A stretch of 64,000 nucleotides of DNA from Hyphomicrobiales bacterium (GTDB lineage: Bacteria; Pseudomonadota; Alphaproteobacteria; Rhizobiales; Ancalomicrobiaceae). This document shows, piece after piece, positions 10,404 through 19,765 of the stretch. The notes beneath the pieces were generated by a model, which saw only the letters and a list, made by a program, of their open reading frames with translations, ran no database searches and was not told the DNA's origin. The stretch lies in the NCBI GenBank assembly GCA_021286855.1, contig JAJTBO010000007.1:62001-126000 (forward strand). The letters are read 5' to 3'. The position numbers were made by a program, and so were the translations under genes. The first letter of the stretch is position 1. Every line of letters begins with the position of its first letter.

Positions 10404-11048
10404 TCAGAGCGCGAACGCCGCCGGCTTGGCGAAGCCCGGCAGCAGATGGCCGGGCAGATTGAAGGCGGCGCGCGACGAGATCCGCCCCGACGAGCGGACC
10501 GACACCATGGCCAGCGCCGAATTGCCCGCGCCCTGCACGAAGACGGCGCGGCCGCCCTCGCCGACCTGCGCGAGAACCGCCTCCGGCATCTCCTCGATCG
10601 CGCCGTCGAACAGCACCAGATCGTAGGGCGCGCCGGCCGGAGCGCCCGCGGCGAGCGGTCCCGCCACCACCTCGACGCCGGACCCGGCGAGCGTCGCCGC
10701 GGCCCGCGCGGCGAGATCGGGGTTTTCCTCGACCATCGTCACCTTCGCGCCGATGTCGGCGAGAATGGCGGCGGTATAGCCGGAGGCGCCGCCGATCAGC
10801 AGCGCCTTTTCGCCGGCGCGGGGCGCGGCCAACTGCACCAGCTTGGCGAGCTGGGCCGGCTGCATCATCCGCCGCCCGCCGCCGAAGTCGACCGGACGGT
10901 CGAGATAGGCGAGATCCTCGAGCGCCGCCGGCACGAAGGATTCGCGCCCGACGGTGAGGAAGGCGGCGAGCACGCCGTGGTCGGTGACGTCCACCGTGCG
11001 GATCTGGTTGTCGACCATGGTCCTGCGCTGAATGGCGAAATCGGCCAT
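10404..11048 (-). CDS. pcm: Protein-L-isoaspartate O-methyltransferase family protein
   Basis: 214 residues. The N-terminal DFAIQRRTMVDNQIRTVDV and the Rossmann motif LLIGGASGYTAAILADIG followed by VTMVEENPDLA place it in the PIMT family, which methylates damaged isoaspartyl residues with S-adenosylmethionine. The usual GTGSGY loop reads GGASGY, and the substrate segment before it (FGGGRRMMQPAQLAKL) differs from E. coli Pcm, so activity on isoaspartate is uncertain. A GAGGGA ribosome binding site precedes ATG 11048. In Rhizobiales this PIMT-like gene commonly lies just upstream of tolC, as here, with a 254-base gap. Confidence 0.82.
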   Translation of the reverse strand: MADFAIQRRTMVDNQIRTVDVTDHGVLAAFLTVGRESFVPAALEDLAYLDRPVDFGGGRRMMQPAQLAKLVQLAAPRAGEKALLIGGASGYTAAILADIGAKVTMVEENPDLAARAAATLAGSGVEVVAGPLAAGAPAGAPYDLVLFDGAIEEMPEAVLAQVGEGGRAVFVQGAGNSALAMVSVRSSGRISSRAAFNLPGHLLPGFAKPAAFAL

Positions 11049-11259
11049 CGCTTCCCTCGCTCGTTGACGTTCCGGCTCGGCCCGCGCGGCCGTCGGGTTT
11101 CCTTAATCCGCCGACCGAGAGGAGACAATAGGAACCTTCGCGGCAGGCGTTTTCGCCGATCCCCGGATTTTGCGCCGGATCAAGGCGCGAAGTCTCGTAG
11201 AATCCGACAAGAAGGGTGCGGGGGAGAGACGGCTCGCGGGCCGCCGGGAGGAGAACGTC

Positions 11260-12513
11260 TTGACCGAATCGAAATCGACCCTGCGCGCCCGCCTCGCCCG
11301 TCTCGCTTCGTTCCTCCTCGCCGTCGCCGGCCTCGGTCTTCTCGCTCTGGCGGCCCGCCCTCTCGTCTTCGGCCCCGAAATCCGGGTGATCCGCCCCGAG
11401 CGCGGCGACGTGGTGCGCAACGTCGTGGCGACCGGCCGCGTGCTGGCCCCCTATCGGGTCGACATCGGCGCGCAGATCACCGGCGTCGTCGACCGGGTGC
11501 CGGTCGAGGAGGGCCAGACGGTGAAGCGCGATCAGCCGCTGGTGCGCCTCGCCGACGCCGAGGCGCGCGCCGCCGTCGCCGCTGCGGAAGCCGCCCTCGC
11601 CCAGGCGAGCGCCCGCGTCACTCAGATCGCCGAAGTCTCGCTGCCGACCGCGCGCGCCAATCTCGCCCAGGCCGACGCAAACGTCGTCAACGCCGACGCC
11701 GCCTTCGTCCGCGTCGACAAATTGAAGGCGACCGGCTTCGCCACCCAGTCGCAGGTCGACGACGCCCGCAAGACCCGCGACGTCGCCCTCGCCCAGCAGC
11801 GCGCCGCCCGCTTCCAGGTCGAGACCAACGACGTCGGCGGCACCGATCGGGTGATGGCGGAAGCCGCCCTGCGCCAGGCCGCCGCCAATCTCGCCGCCGC
11901 CCGCACCCGCCTCGCCTACGCGACCATCGCCGCCCCCGCCGACGGCGTGCTGATCGCCCGCAACGTCGAGCGCGGCGACGTCGTCCAGCCCGGCAAGGCG
12001 CTGATGACGCTGTCGCCGACCGGCGAGACCCAGATCGTCGTGCAGATCGACGAGAAGAATCTCTCCCTGCTCGCCCCCGGCGAGAAGGCCTGGGTCTCCG
12101 CCGACGCCTATCCCCGCGAGCGCTTCGCCGCCGAACTCTTCTACGTCAATCCGGCGATCGATCCGCAGACCGCCTCGGTCCAGGTCAAGCTCCGGGCGCC
12201 CGCCCCGCCCGCCTGGATCCGCCAGGACATGACGGTGTCGGTCGACGTCGAGGTGGCGCGCCGGGCCGACGCCCTCGTGCTGCCGCTCGCCGCCGTCCAC
12301 GACCCGCTCTCCGACCATCCCTGGGTTCTTCTCGCCGAGGACGGCCGCGCCCGCCGCCGCGCCGTGCGGCTCGGCCTCTCCGGCGGCGGCCGGGCGGTGG
12401 TCGAAGAGGGCGTGACCGCGAGCGATCGGGTGATCCCGGTCCGCGCCGCGGTGGCCGACGGAGACCGTCTGCGCGCCGCGGCCGATCCGAGCGAGAAGGG
12501 CGGCGCGCCATGA
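11260..12513 (+). CDS. HlyD/MacA-type periplasmic adaptor of an ABC efflux system
   Basis: About 417 residues. One N-terminal membrane helix (about 13-33, FLLAVAGLGLLALAA) is followed by the lipoyl half-motif (ATGRVLAPYRVDIGAQITGVVD), a helical hairpin rich in Ala/Gln, the second lipoyl half (TIAAPADGVLIARNVERGDVV), and beta-barrel and membrane-proximal domains. This is the membrane-fusion-protein layout of MacA. The start is taken as TTG 11260, because GGGAGGAGAA lies just upstream and the protein then begins MTESKST. ATG 11170 would add 30 Arg/Lys-rich residues and lacks a ribosome binding site. The stop overlaps the permease ATG (ATGA). Confidence 0.88.
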   Translation: MTESKSTLRARLARLASFLLAVAGLGLLALAARPLVFGPEIRVIRPERGDVVRNVVATGRVLAPYRVDIGAQITGVVDRVPVEEGQTVKRDQPLVRLADAEARAAVAAAEAALAQASARVTQIAEVSLPTARANLAQADANVVNADAAFVRVDKLKATGFATQSQVDDARKTRDVALAQQRAARFQVETNDVGGTDRVMAEAALRQAAANLAAARTRLAYATIAAPADGVLIARNVERGDVVQPGKALMTLSPTGETQIVVQIDEKNLSLLAPGEKAWVSADAYPRERFAAELFYVNPAIDPQTASVQVKLRAPAPPAWIRQDMTVSVDVEVARRADALVLPLAAVHDPLSDHPWVLLAEDGRARRRAVRLGLSGGGRAVVEEGVTASDRVIPVRAAVADGDRLRAAADPSEKGGAP

Positions 12514-13728
12514 GACGCTGGCAGCCCTTCGAATGGATCGCCGCGCTCCGCTTTCTGCTCGAGGGGCGGATGCAGAGCCTGTTCATCGTCGCCGGCGTCA
12601 CCGTCGGCGTCGGCGTCATCGTCTTCATGTCGGCGATTCTCACCGGCATGACCGCCAACATGATGAAGCGCATCCTGAATTCGCAGGCGCACATCGAACT
12701 GGTGCCGGCCGACGAGATCGCCCGCCCCTTGCGTGGCGGCGACGCCGTGCTCCGGCTGGAGACCGTGCAGCGGCCGACCCAGCGGATCCGCTCGATCGAT
12801 CAGTGGCAGTCGATTCGCGATCGGCTGACCCGCGAGCCGGAGGTGACCCACGTCGCCGCCACCGTGTCCGGCTCGGCGCTGGCGGTGCGCGGCTCGGCCT
12901 CGCGCTCGGTGACGGTGGTGGCGGTCGAACCGGAGACCTATTTCCCGATCGTCGACCTGCCCGGCGCCCTCACCGAGGGCCACGCCCGGCTCGCCTCCGA
13001 CGAAGTGGTGATCGGGACGGAGCTCGCCAAGGAGCTCGGCGTCTCGATCGGCGACCGCCTCCGGCTCACCTCGGCGACCGGCGCGAGCGTCAACCAGACG
13101 ATCACCGGCCTGTTCGACCTCGGCAATCGCGGCGTCAACCTGCGCAACGTCTATGTGGCGCTGCGCACCGGTCAGGCCCTGCTCGGGCTGATCGGCGGGG
13201 CGACGGCGCTCGAGGTGACGCTGACCGACGTCTACGCCGCCGAGGAGGTCGCCCGCGCCATCCAGGCCTCGACCGGCGTCGAGGCCGACAGTTGGATCAC
13301 CACCAACGCCCAATTCTTCACGGTGATGAAGACGCAATTCTCGACCAACACCTCGATTCGGGTGCTGGTCGCGCTCTCCGTCGCCTTCGGCATCGCCTCG
13401 GTGCTTGTCGTCTCGGTGGTCCAGCGCTCCAAAGAGATCGGCATCCTGCGCGCCATGGGGGCGAAGCGCGGTCAGATCCTGCGGATCTTCCTGATCCAAG
13501 GCGGCGTGCTCGGCCTGGTCGGCTCGCTGTTCGGCTCGGCGATGGGCATCGGATCGCTGACGATCTTCCATGCCCTGATGCGCAACGCCGACGGCTCCGA
13601 ATTCTTCCCCCTCGTCCTCGACTGGTCGCTGCCGGCCTGGGCGGCGGCGCTGGCGACGCTGACCGGCGTCTTCGCCGCCGCCGCCCCGGCGGTCCGCGCG
13701 GCCCGTCTCGATCCGGTGGTGGCGATCC

Positions 13729-13736
<8 letters not shown>
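12510..13736 (+). CDS. FtsX-domain ABC transporter permease (MacB/LolC type)
   Basis: 408 residues with the four-helix MacB/LolC topology: one helix near residues 20-45 ([20 protein letters not shown]), a large periplasmic domain to about 280, then three helices in the C-terminal FtsX domain ([20 protein letters not shown], then [20 protein letters not shown]). The phrase [13 protein letters not shown] is the typical cytoplasmic coupling segment. Unlike MacB, the ATPase is a separate gene. The gene overlaps its neighbours on both sides (ATGA with the adaptor, eight bases with the ATPase), so all three should be translated together. Substrate unknown: a small molecule, lipid or peptide are possible. 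Confidence 0.9.
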
Positions 13737-14445
<709 letters not shown>

Positions 14446-14486
14446 CGCCGCGCCGTTCGAGCCGGCGTGGAAAACGCCGACCACCC

Positions 14487-14515
14487 TTGCCAGTCGTGCC
14501 GAGAAGCTTTAGAGA
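14487..14515 (+). promoter_or_regulatory. Predicted promoter of tRNA-Cys
   Basis: TTGCCA at 14487-14492 and TAGAGA at 14510-14515, separated by 17 bases. The tRNA begins 14 bases after the -10 box. The arrangement matches the promoter found ahead of tRNA-Asn. Confidence 0.55.
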
Positions 14516-14528
14516 CCCATCCCCGGAA

Positions 14529-14602
14529 GGCCTCGTGGCGGAGTGGTTACGCAGCGGACTGCAAATCCGTGTACTCCGGTTCGAATCCGGACGAGGCCTC
14601 CA
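14529..14602 (+). tRNA. tRNA-Cys (GCA)
   Basis: 74 bases including an encoded CCA. The acceptor arms GGCCTCG (14529-14535) and CGAGGCC (14592-14598) pair perfectly, followed by U73. The anticodon stem is GCGGA/TCCGT with loop CTGCAAA, giving anticodon GCA. The T-loop region is TTCGAATCC. A complete, standard tRNA with no inserted element at its 3' end. Confidence 0.95.
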
Positions 14603-14826
14603 ACAATCCCCTTCGAAATCGCCGCCCTCGCACACGCCGTCACGGCGCGATGCGCCGCATCGACGCGCGACGCGCCGGTGAAAACCGATGGCGCACGTCC
14701 TTCGGGCTCGTGGCCCTCGCTCGGTTTCGAGGAGGTCGCGCGCCCTCTCGGGACGTCGAGCGACCCGCTCGACGGCGCGAAACGTCCGGATCGGACCTGT
14801 GGCCGAACGTCGCTGCGCGATCGCCG

Positions 14827-15135
14827 TCACAACGGCAGACTGCCCTGCCCTTCCCCGTCGCCGCCCTTCGGCGCGCGCTTCGAACGGCGCGGCGGCGGAC
14901 CGCCCGTCTCGCTCTCCAGCGCCTCGTGCGGCGCGAGCGCGCCGTGGCGGCGGGCGATCCGCTCGAGGCTTCCGGTCTCGACGATGCCGTCGCGCGAGGT
15001 GACGACGTGATCGCCGGGCTCCAGGCCGAACCGCGCGATCTCCCGCTTCGTCGCCTTCCAGACGGCGAGACCCGACGCTTCCAGCCGCCGGCGCAACCGG
15101 GCGATCACCGCACGCGCCGCGATCGGTCGTTTCAT
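14827..15135 (-). CDS. Hypothetical basic protein
   Basis: 102 residues from ATG 15135, which has GGGGGAA just upstream; an earlier ATG at 15174 adds 13 Arg-rich residues and has no clear site. The middle reads as a folded domain (VIARLRRRLEASGLAVWKAT, then FGLEPGDHVVTSRDGIVETG, then ERIARRHG). The last 25 residues are Pro/Arg/Gly-rich and probably disordered. No known family is recognised. The high Arg content could allow nucleic-acid binding, but this is only inference. It converges on tRNA-Cys and has no obvious partner. Confidence 0.5.
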   Translation of the reverse strand: MKRPIAARAVIARLRRRLEASGLAVWKATKREIARFGLEPGDHVVTSRDGIVETGSLERIARRHGALAPHEALESETGGPPPRRSKRAPKGGDGEGQGSLPL

Positions 15136-15819
15136 CCGTTCCCCCGTTCTTCGTCGGCGCGCCTCGTGAAGCATCGTCGCACGAACGCGCCGCCGCCCTT
15201 TCCCGTCCCCACCCTCGAGCGATGCCGCCGCAGTCGCTCCGACTGCAGGCTCATTCGAGCGGCCCTTTCCATGATTTCATCATGACGGAATAATATGAAA
15301 TCATGGAAACATGATTATATGAAATTGTGACTTTTTCAATCTACGCATTGATATATTTATGTATCTTGAACTCGATCGATGCGTTGTCGGACCTGTCGAC
15401 GTGATCGGCGCGGCGTGTCTGCCGGATCGTTCGCGAGGGATCCGACGGAGAAGGTCGGCCGACGGGAGGCGACAAACCGAACTGCGGCGAGCGGCGCACC
15501 GCGAAAAGTGCGATGAGGCCGCCCAGTCACCGATCCGCTCGCGCCTCACCGTCGCGACGGCATCGACCAGTCGTTCCACTGGGACGGCGATGGCGAGCCG
15601 TCGCCACCGAAGCGACGGCGAAGCTCACCGGCTCGTCGCAAGACCTGCGATCGGAGACGCCCGCCGGCCGATGGCCCCCGCTCTTCGCCCCCTACGCGAT
15701 CGCGGCCGAGGTCCGGAGCCTTCCGAGCGTCGCGGCCCGTCTGCCAGGGCGCGACGCCGGCGCAGACGCCGCACCGCGGCCTCGGCGGTCCCATCCGATC
15801 GACGAGGCGCTTCCCATCT
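15136..15819. other. Intergenic stretch with an AT-rich segment
   Basis: About 680 bases without a supported gene. The first part holds an AT-rich segment (15266-15365) with a perfect inverted repeat, described separately. The rest is GC-rich, and its open frames give low-complexity Arg/Ala/Ser translations without ribosome binding sites. Confidence 0.5.
15266..15309. repeat. Perfect 15-base inverted repeat in AT-rich DNA
   Basis: TTTCCATGATTTCAT at 15266-15280 and its exact reverse complement at 15295-15309, with a 14-base loop. Partial copies (ATGATTATATGAAAT) follow immediately. It could be an operator or an RNA hairpin. No U-tract follows directly, so a simple terminator is less likely. 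Confidence 0.6.
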
Positions 15820-16077
15820 TCAGTGTTCGGTCATGCCGGACGCTTCGCGCAGGAAATGAGCGCGGATGTCGTCGCCGCGTCCGACGAAGCCGCGGCAACC
15901 CGGTTTCGGCGCGAGAATCACGGCGTTTTCGAACCAGATGCCGCCCGGCGACATCCATCCCCAGCTGATGCAGCGATGACGCAGCTCACAGGTGCGGCAA
16001 TCGGCTTCGGGCTCGCGTCTCGGCTCGCCTGCGATCGGCAGATCGGTACTGGGTTCGTCCGCGGGACCCGTCGCCAT
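15820..16077 (-). CDS. Small Cys-containing hypothetical protein
   Basis: 85 residues with a GAGG ribosome binding site six bases before ATG 16077. After an acidic, Pro-rich N-terminus, residues about 27-36 carry CRTCELRHRC, and a fourth Cys lies near residue 61 in KPGCRGFVGRGDD. Three of the four Cys sit within ten residues, suggesting a metal or Fe-S site, though none is proven. The segment between (ISWGWMSPGGIWFENAVIL) is aromatic and not low-complexity, which argues for a real gene. It lies about 150 bases downstream of cobU on the same strand. No family recognised. Confidence 0.5.
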   Translation of the reverse strand: MATGPADEPSTDLPIAGEPRREPEADCRTCELRHRCISWGWMSPGGIWFENAVILAPKPGCRGFVGRGDDIRAHFLREASGMTEH

Positions 16078-16231
16078 GACCTCGCACTCCGCGCCCCGGA
16101 GAAAGATGTCGACCGCCGTGGCGGCCGCCGCGGCCCCCGCATCCGACGCCGCGATGCAAAGAAGACCACGTCCCCACGTCCGGGAGAATCGGGACCGCTC
16201 CCATTCGGGTCCGTCCCATCGGGGCGAGTTG

Positions 16232-16786
16232 CTAGCCTGCTCGAGAATGCGGCGGCGTCTTGACCGCCACTTCGATCCCCGCGACGACCAGGGTCACCCG
16301 GTCGGCGACGCGGGCGACCTCGCGATTGAGCCGGCCCTGGAGGTCGCGGAACCGCCGCGCCAGGGCGTTGTCCGGCACGATGCCGAGCCCCACTTCGTTG
16401 GAGACCAGGATCGCCGGCCCGCCGAGCCGCGCCAGCGCGTCGACGAGCCCCACGATCGCCGCTTCGGCGTCGCGTTCGGCCAGAAGCGTGTTGGAGAGCC
16501 ACAGCGTCAGGCAATCGACCACCAGGATCCGCTCTGACGAGGCTTCGCGGGTGAGCGCTTCGGCGAGGTCGAGCGGCTCCTCGACCAGCCCCCAATTCGC
16601 GCCGCGCTCGGCGCGATGGGCGGCGATCCGCGCCGTCATCTCCGCGTCGAAGGCCTGCGCCGTCGCCACCATCGTCGGCGCGAGGCCGCTCGCCTCGGCG
16701 CGGGCGAGCGCCGCCGAGGTCTTGCCCGAACGCGCCCCGCCGAGCAGGAAGTCGACACGCGGCGTGGACGACGGCTGGACGAGCAT
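16232..16786 (-). CDS. cobU: Adenosylcobinamide kinase / adenosylcobinamide-phosphate guanylyltransferase
   Basis: 184 residues, normal CobU/CobP length. The P-loop is GGARSGKTS at residues 16-24, followed by the family blocks MVATAQAFDAEM (the usual IATA.. segment), RIAAHRAERG, LVVDCLTLWLSN, LVSNEVGLGIVPDNALARRF and the C-terminal ADRVTLVVAGI. It phosphorylates adenosylcobinamide and then attaches GMP in the late, nucleotide-loop part of cobalamin synthesis. ATG 16786 has GGAG ten bases upstream. The longer frame to 16948 is Arg-rich and unlikely to be translated. No other cob genes adjoin, apart from a CbiX-like gene 2 kb away. Confidence 0.95.
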   Translation of the reverse strand: MLVQPSSTPRVDFLLGGARSGKTSAALARAEASGLAPTMVATAQAFDAEMTARIAAHRAERGANWGLVEEPLDLAEALTREASSERILVVDCLTLWLSNTLLAERDAEAAIVGLVDALARLGGPAILVSNEVGLGIVPDNALARRFRDLQGRLNREVARVADRVTLVVAGIEVAVKTPPHSRAG

Positions 16787-16903
16787 CGAGAACTCCGAAG
16801 AAACGGCGAGAGACGCGCCGCGGCGCGCCGTCCCTCTTAGGCCTTTCGCCGCGCTTTCGTCCACAGCCCGACGCCGGCGGCGGTCGAGAAGACGTCGAAG
16901 GGC

Positions 16904-16932
16904 TTGGCAAGCCGGAACGAGCTTGCTATAGA
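16904..16932 (+). promoter_or_regulatory. Predicted promoter of tRNA-Asn
   Basis: TTGGCA at 16904-16909 and TATAGA at 16927-16932 with a 17-base spacer, 34 bases before the mature tRNA. A near-consensus housekeeping promoter. Confidence 0.65.
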
Positions 16933-16966
16933 CCCGGCCGCGACGCACCGCCGAGGCGCGCCGTGG

Positions 16967-17042
16967 TCCGCGATAGCTCAGTTGGTAGAGCGTTCGACTG
17001 TTAATCGAATGGTCGCAGGTTCGAGTCCTGCTCGCGGAGCCA
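16967..17042 (+). tRNA. tRNA-Asn (GTT)
   Basis: 76 bases with encoded CCA. The acceptor stem TCCGCGA (16967-16973) pairs with TCGCGGA (17032-17038), followed by G73. The anticodon loop CTGTTAA gives anticodon GTT. The D-arm GCTCAGTTGGTAGAGC and T-arm GCAGGTTCGAGTCCTGC are canonical. Confidence 0.97.
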
Positions 17043-17051
17043 GTTTCTTTC

Positions 17052-17082
17052 GAGGGGTCCGACGGTCGTCGTCGGGCCCCTC
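17052..17082 (+). terminator. tRNA-Asn terminator
   Basis: GAGGGG-T-CCGACG pairs with CGTCGG-G-CCCCTC around a five-base loop, ten bases after the tRNA, followed by GTCGTTTTC. Confidence 0.75.
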
Positions 17083-17160
17083 GTCGTTTTCAGGCCGCTC
17101 GCCGAGGCTCCTGCGAACGGGTATGCTGCGCCCCGTCGTCTCCGACCTCGGGAGCCCGCC

Positions 17161-18843
17161 ATGTCGTCCCCTCGCACGTCGCGTCGTCTCGCCTCCATCG
17201 CGCTCGCCACGACCCTCGTCGCGCCGCTCGGCGCCATCGCCTTCGCCGTCGACAACGGCGAGGCGGATCGCCTGCGCGCCGCCTTCGAAGATTTCCTCGG
17301 CCGTCCGAAGCCGGGCGAGCCGAGCGCCGTCGCGGTGACGCCCCTCGGCGACGACTATGAACTGTCGATCGACTTCGATCGCCTCGCCGCGCCGCTGAAG
17401 AGCGTCGACGTCGACCTGAAGCTCGGCCGCCACGTGGCCCGCCTCGCGCCGAAGCCGGACGGGCAATGGGCTTGGCGTTCCGATCGGTTCGAGCCGGTCT
17501 CCTGGGCGATCAAGGGTCAGACCGGGCGCCTCGCGCTCGAAGGTTGGCGCGCCGAGGGCGAGTTCTCGCCCGCTCTCGCCAGCTTCACCCGCCACACCGG
17601 CCACGCCGACCGCATCGTCGCCGAACAGACCGCGCCGGCGCACGGCGAAACCCCGCGCGTCGACGTCCGCCGCGTCGACGAAGGCCTCGATCTCGCCTGG
17701 AGCGCCGTCCCCGGCGCGTCGGGCGCCGGCGTCGACGCGAAACTGCGCCAGACCCTGCGCTCGACCACCGAGACCTTCGCAATCTCCGAAGGCGTCGCCG
17801 CCGGCGTGCCGGACATGACCGCGACGCTGAAGATCGGCCCGTCGACGACCACCGCCGAGCTCGCCGGACTGCGCAGCGCGGCGGTGCTGGGCCTGTGGCG
17901 ACATCTCGTCGCGCATCACGACAAGTCGGACCTCACCGCCGGGCAGGCCGAGGTCAAGGCGCGGCTGCGCGATCTCGGACCGCTGTTCGAACGGCTCCGC
18001 CAGACCACCGCAATCGAGCGAGTCGAACTCGAGACGCCGGTCGGCTTCGGCGAGATCGGCCGGGTCGAGGTCGGTCTCGACGCCGCCGGCGCGACCGAGA
18101 AGGGCGAGGCCGACCTGACCATCTCGCTCGCCGGCCTCGAGGTCCATTCGCTGTTCATTCCCGCCTGGGCCTCGCGCCTGATCCCGCGCGACCTTGTCCT
18201 GCACGCCAAGGCCTCCGGCTGGGACGCCGCGAGCGCGCTGGCGCTGTGGCTCGACCGCGCCGACTTCGCCGCCGGACCGCTCTCCGACGCCGACGCGGCG
18301 GCGGTGTTGAAGAAGCTGCTGCCCGCCGGGCACGTGGTGATCGACTTCACCGGCAACCGCGTGAAGGCGACCGATTGGACGCTCGATCTCGACGGCGGCC
18401 TCGTCACCGGACCCGACGGCGCCACCGGCGCCGTCACCGTCTCCGCCCGTGGCCTGGAATCGGCGGCGAGCGCCCTGCGCGACCCGGCCGCCGGCGAAGC
18501 GGGCAAACAGGCCGCCGACCAGATCGGCCTCGCGCTGTCCTTCGCCGAGAAGCGCGACGGCGCCTTCGTCTGGCGCTTCGAGGTGAACGGCGACGCGGTC
18601 AGCGTCAACGGCCGACCGCTGAGCGGCGGCGGGTCCTCCTCCGGCGCTCGTCCCGAGCCGCTGAAGGGAACGCCGCCGGCGACCCCGAACGCGCCGTCGA
18701 AGAAGGTCGACGCCGGCAAGACGCCGTCCAAGACGATCGCCGGCAAGTCCGTTCCGGCCGATGCGGAGGACGACGACGATGCCGACGAAGACGAGCCGAC
18801 GAAGGCCGGAACCTCGGTGAAGGGCCTCTCCACCAAGAAGTGA
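17161..18843 (+). CDS. Hypothetical periplasmic protein
   Basis: 560 residues. The N-terminus is a signal peptide (RRLASIALATTLVAPLGAIAFA, cleavage near residue 29). The body alternates beta-like, charged-hydrophobic stretches (YELSIDFDRLAAPLKSVDVD and others) and looks like an extended beta-rich exported protein, in the manner of families that bind or transfer lipids, though I recognise no named domain. The last 85 residues are Gly/Ser/Pro-rich, then acidic (AEDDDDADEDEP), ending in Lys, and are probably disordered. A GGGAG site precedes ATG 17161. It lies 107 bases ahead of the CbiX-like gene, possibly on one transcript. Confidence 0.8.
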   Translation: MSSPRTSRRLASIALATTLVAPLGAIAFAVDNGEADRLRAAFEDFLGRPKPGEPSAVAVTPLGDDYELSIDFDRLAAPLKSVDVDLKLGRHVARLAPKPDGQWAWRSDRFEPVSWAIKGQTGRLALEGWRAEGEFSPALASFTRHTGHADRIVAEQTAPAHGETPRVDVRRVDEGLDLAWSAVPGASGAGVDAKLRQTLRSTTETFAISEGVAAGVPDMTATLKIGPSTTTAELAGLRSAAVLGLWRHLVAHHDKSDLTAGQAEVKARLRDLGPLFERLRQTTAIERVELETPVGFGEIGRVEVGLDAAGATEKGEADLTISLAGLEVHSLFIPAWASRLIPRDLVLHAKASGWDAASALALWLDRADFAAGPLSDADAAAVLKKLLPAGHVVIDFTGNRVKATDWTLDLDGGLVTGPDGATGAVTVSARGLESAASALRDPAAGEAGKQAADQIGLALSFAEKRDGAFVWRFEVNGDAVSVNGRPLSGGGSSSGARPEPLKGTPPATPNAPSKKVDAGKTPSKTIAGKSVPADAEDDDDADEDEPTKAGTSVKGLSTKK

Positions 18844-18949
18844 AGCGCTTCGCCCCCTGGACGGCGGCGTCCCGCGCCCCATCTGATGTCGAACCCGCCG
18901 TCGGCCCGGGCCTCTCGCCCCCGCCGACCTCGAGCGAGACCGAGACGAG

Positions 18950-19708
18950 ATGACAGCGACGCCGCCCTCCCCGCCGCCCCTCCTCGTAGTCGCCCATGGC
19001 GACGGCGGCGCCGATCCGCGCGACGAGACGGTGCGGCTCCTCGCCGAGCGCCTCGCCAAGCGCCTCGACCGGCCGGTCGCCTGGGCGACGCTGAAACGGC
19101 CGGAGACCTTCGCCGACGCCCGCGCCGCCCTCCTCGCCGCGCTCGGCCGCGCCTCGGACGACGCGATCGGCCCGGTCGTCGTCTATCCGCTGTTCATGGC
19201 GGAGGGCTTCTTCGTCCGGGTCAAACTGCCGAAGCTCCTCGCCGAGCACGGCTTCGACGAGGCGAGGCTGTTGCCGGTCTTCGGCCTCGACCCCGGCCTC
19301 GTCGATCTGATCGAGCATCGGTTGCGCGCGATCGCCTCGATGCAGGGCGGGCTCACCCCGGCCGATCTGACCATCGCGCTGATCGCCCACGGCTCGGCGT
19401 CCGGCGACGCCGGCAGTCGTTTGGCGAGCGAAGCGATCGTCGCCACTCTGAAGGCCCGACTCGCCGGCGACCTCCGCCTCGGCTTCATCGAGGAGGAGCC
19501 GTTCTTCGACCGACTGATCGAAGAGGAGCGACCGGCGATCGTCCTCGGCCTCTTCGTCTCGGCCGGCACCCACGCCCTCGACGACGTCGCCGCGGCGGTG
19601 GCGCGCGCGCCCTTCGTGCGCCACCACGTCGATGCGATCGGCCGCGACGCCGGCGCCGCGGACCTCGTCGAACGCGCGCTTTCAGCCCTCCTCACACCGG
19701 CCGACTGA
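18950..19708 (+). CDS. CbiX-like (sirohydrochlorin chelatase family) protein
   Basis: 252 residues built as two CbiX-type halves. The first starts VVAHGDGGADPRD with the usual strand-His entry; the second starts LIAHGSASGDAGSR. CbiX proteins insert cobalt, nickel or iron into sirohydrochlorin. The half-domain that normally supplies a second metal His (PLF..G.H) reads PLFMAEGFFV here, so that ligand appears lost, and the matching segment of the second half reads LFVSAGTHALDDV, which keeps a His. The protein may use one site only, or may not be a chelatase. It is 57 bases upstream of rimO, with no other siroheme or cobalamin gene beside it. Confidence 0.7.
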   Translation: MTATPPSPPPLLVVAHGDGGADPRDETVRLLAERLAKRLDRPVAWATLKRPETFADARAALLAALGRASDDAIGPVVVYPLFMAEGFFVRVKLPKLLAEHGFDEARLLPVFGLDPGLVDLIEHRLRAIASMQGGLTPADLTIALIAHGSASGDAGSRLASEAIVATLKARLAGDLRLGFIEEEPFFDRLIEEERPAIVLGLFVSAGTHALDDVAAAVARAPFVRHHVDAIGRDAGAADLVERALSALLTPAD

Positions 19709-19765
19709 GCCCTCCCCGCCGAGAAGGCTTGCAATCCGCCCGCCCGCCGGTCAGAAGCACGGACC

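Noticed and set aside
15301-15579. 92-codon minus-strand frame over the AT-rich inverted repeat
   Set aside because: Ser/Arg-rich translation, no ribosome binding site, and its last part simply translates the AT-rich repeat.
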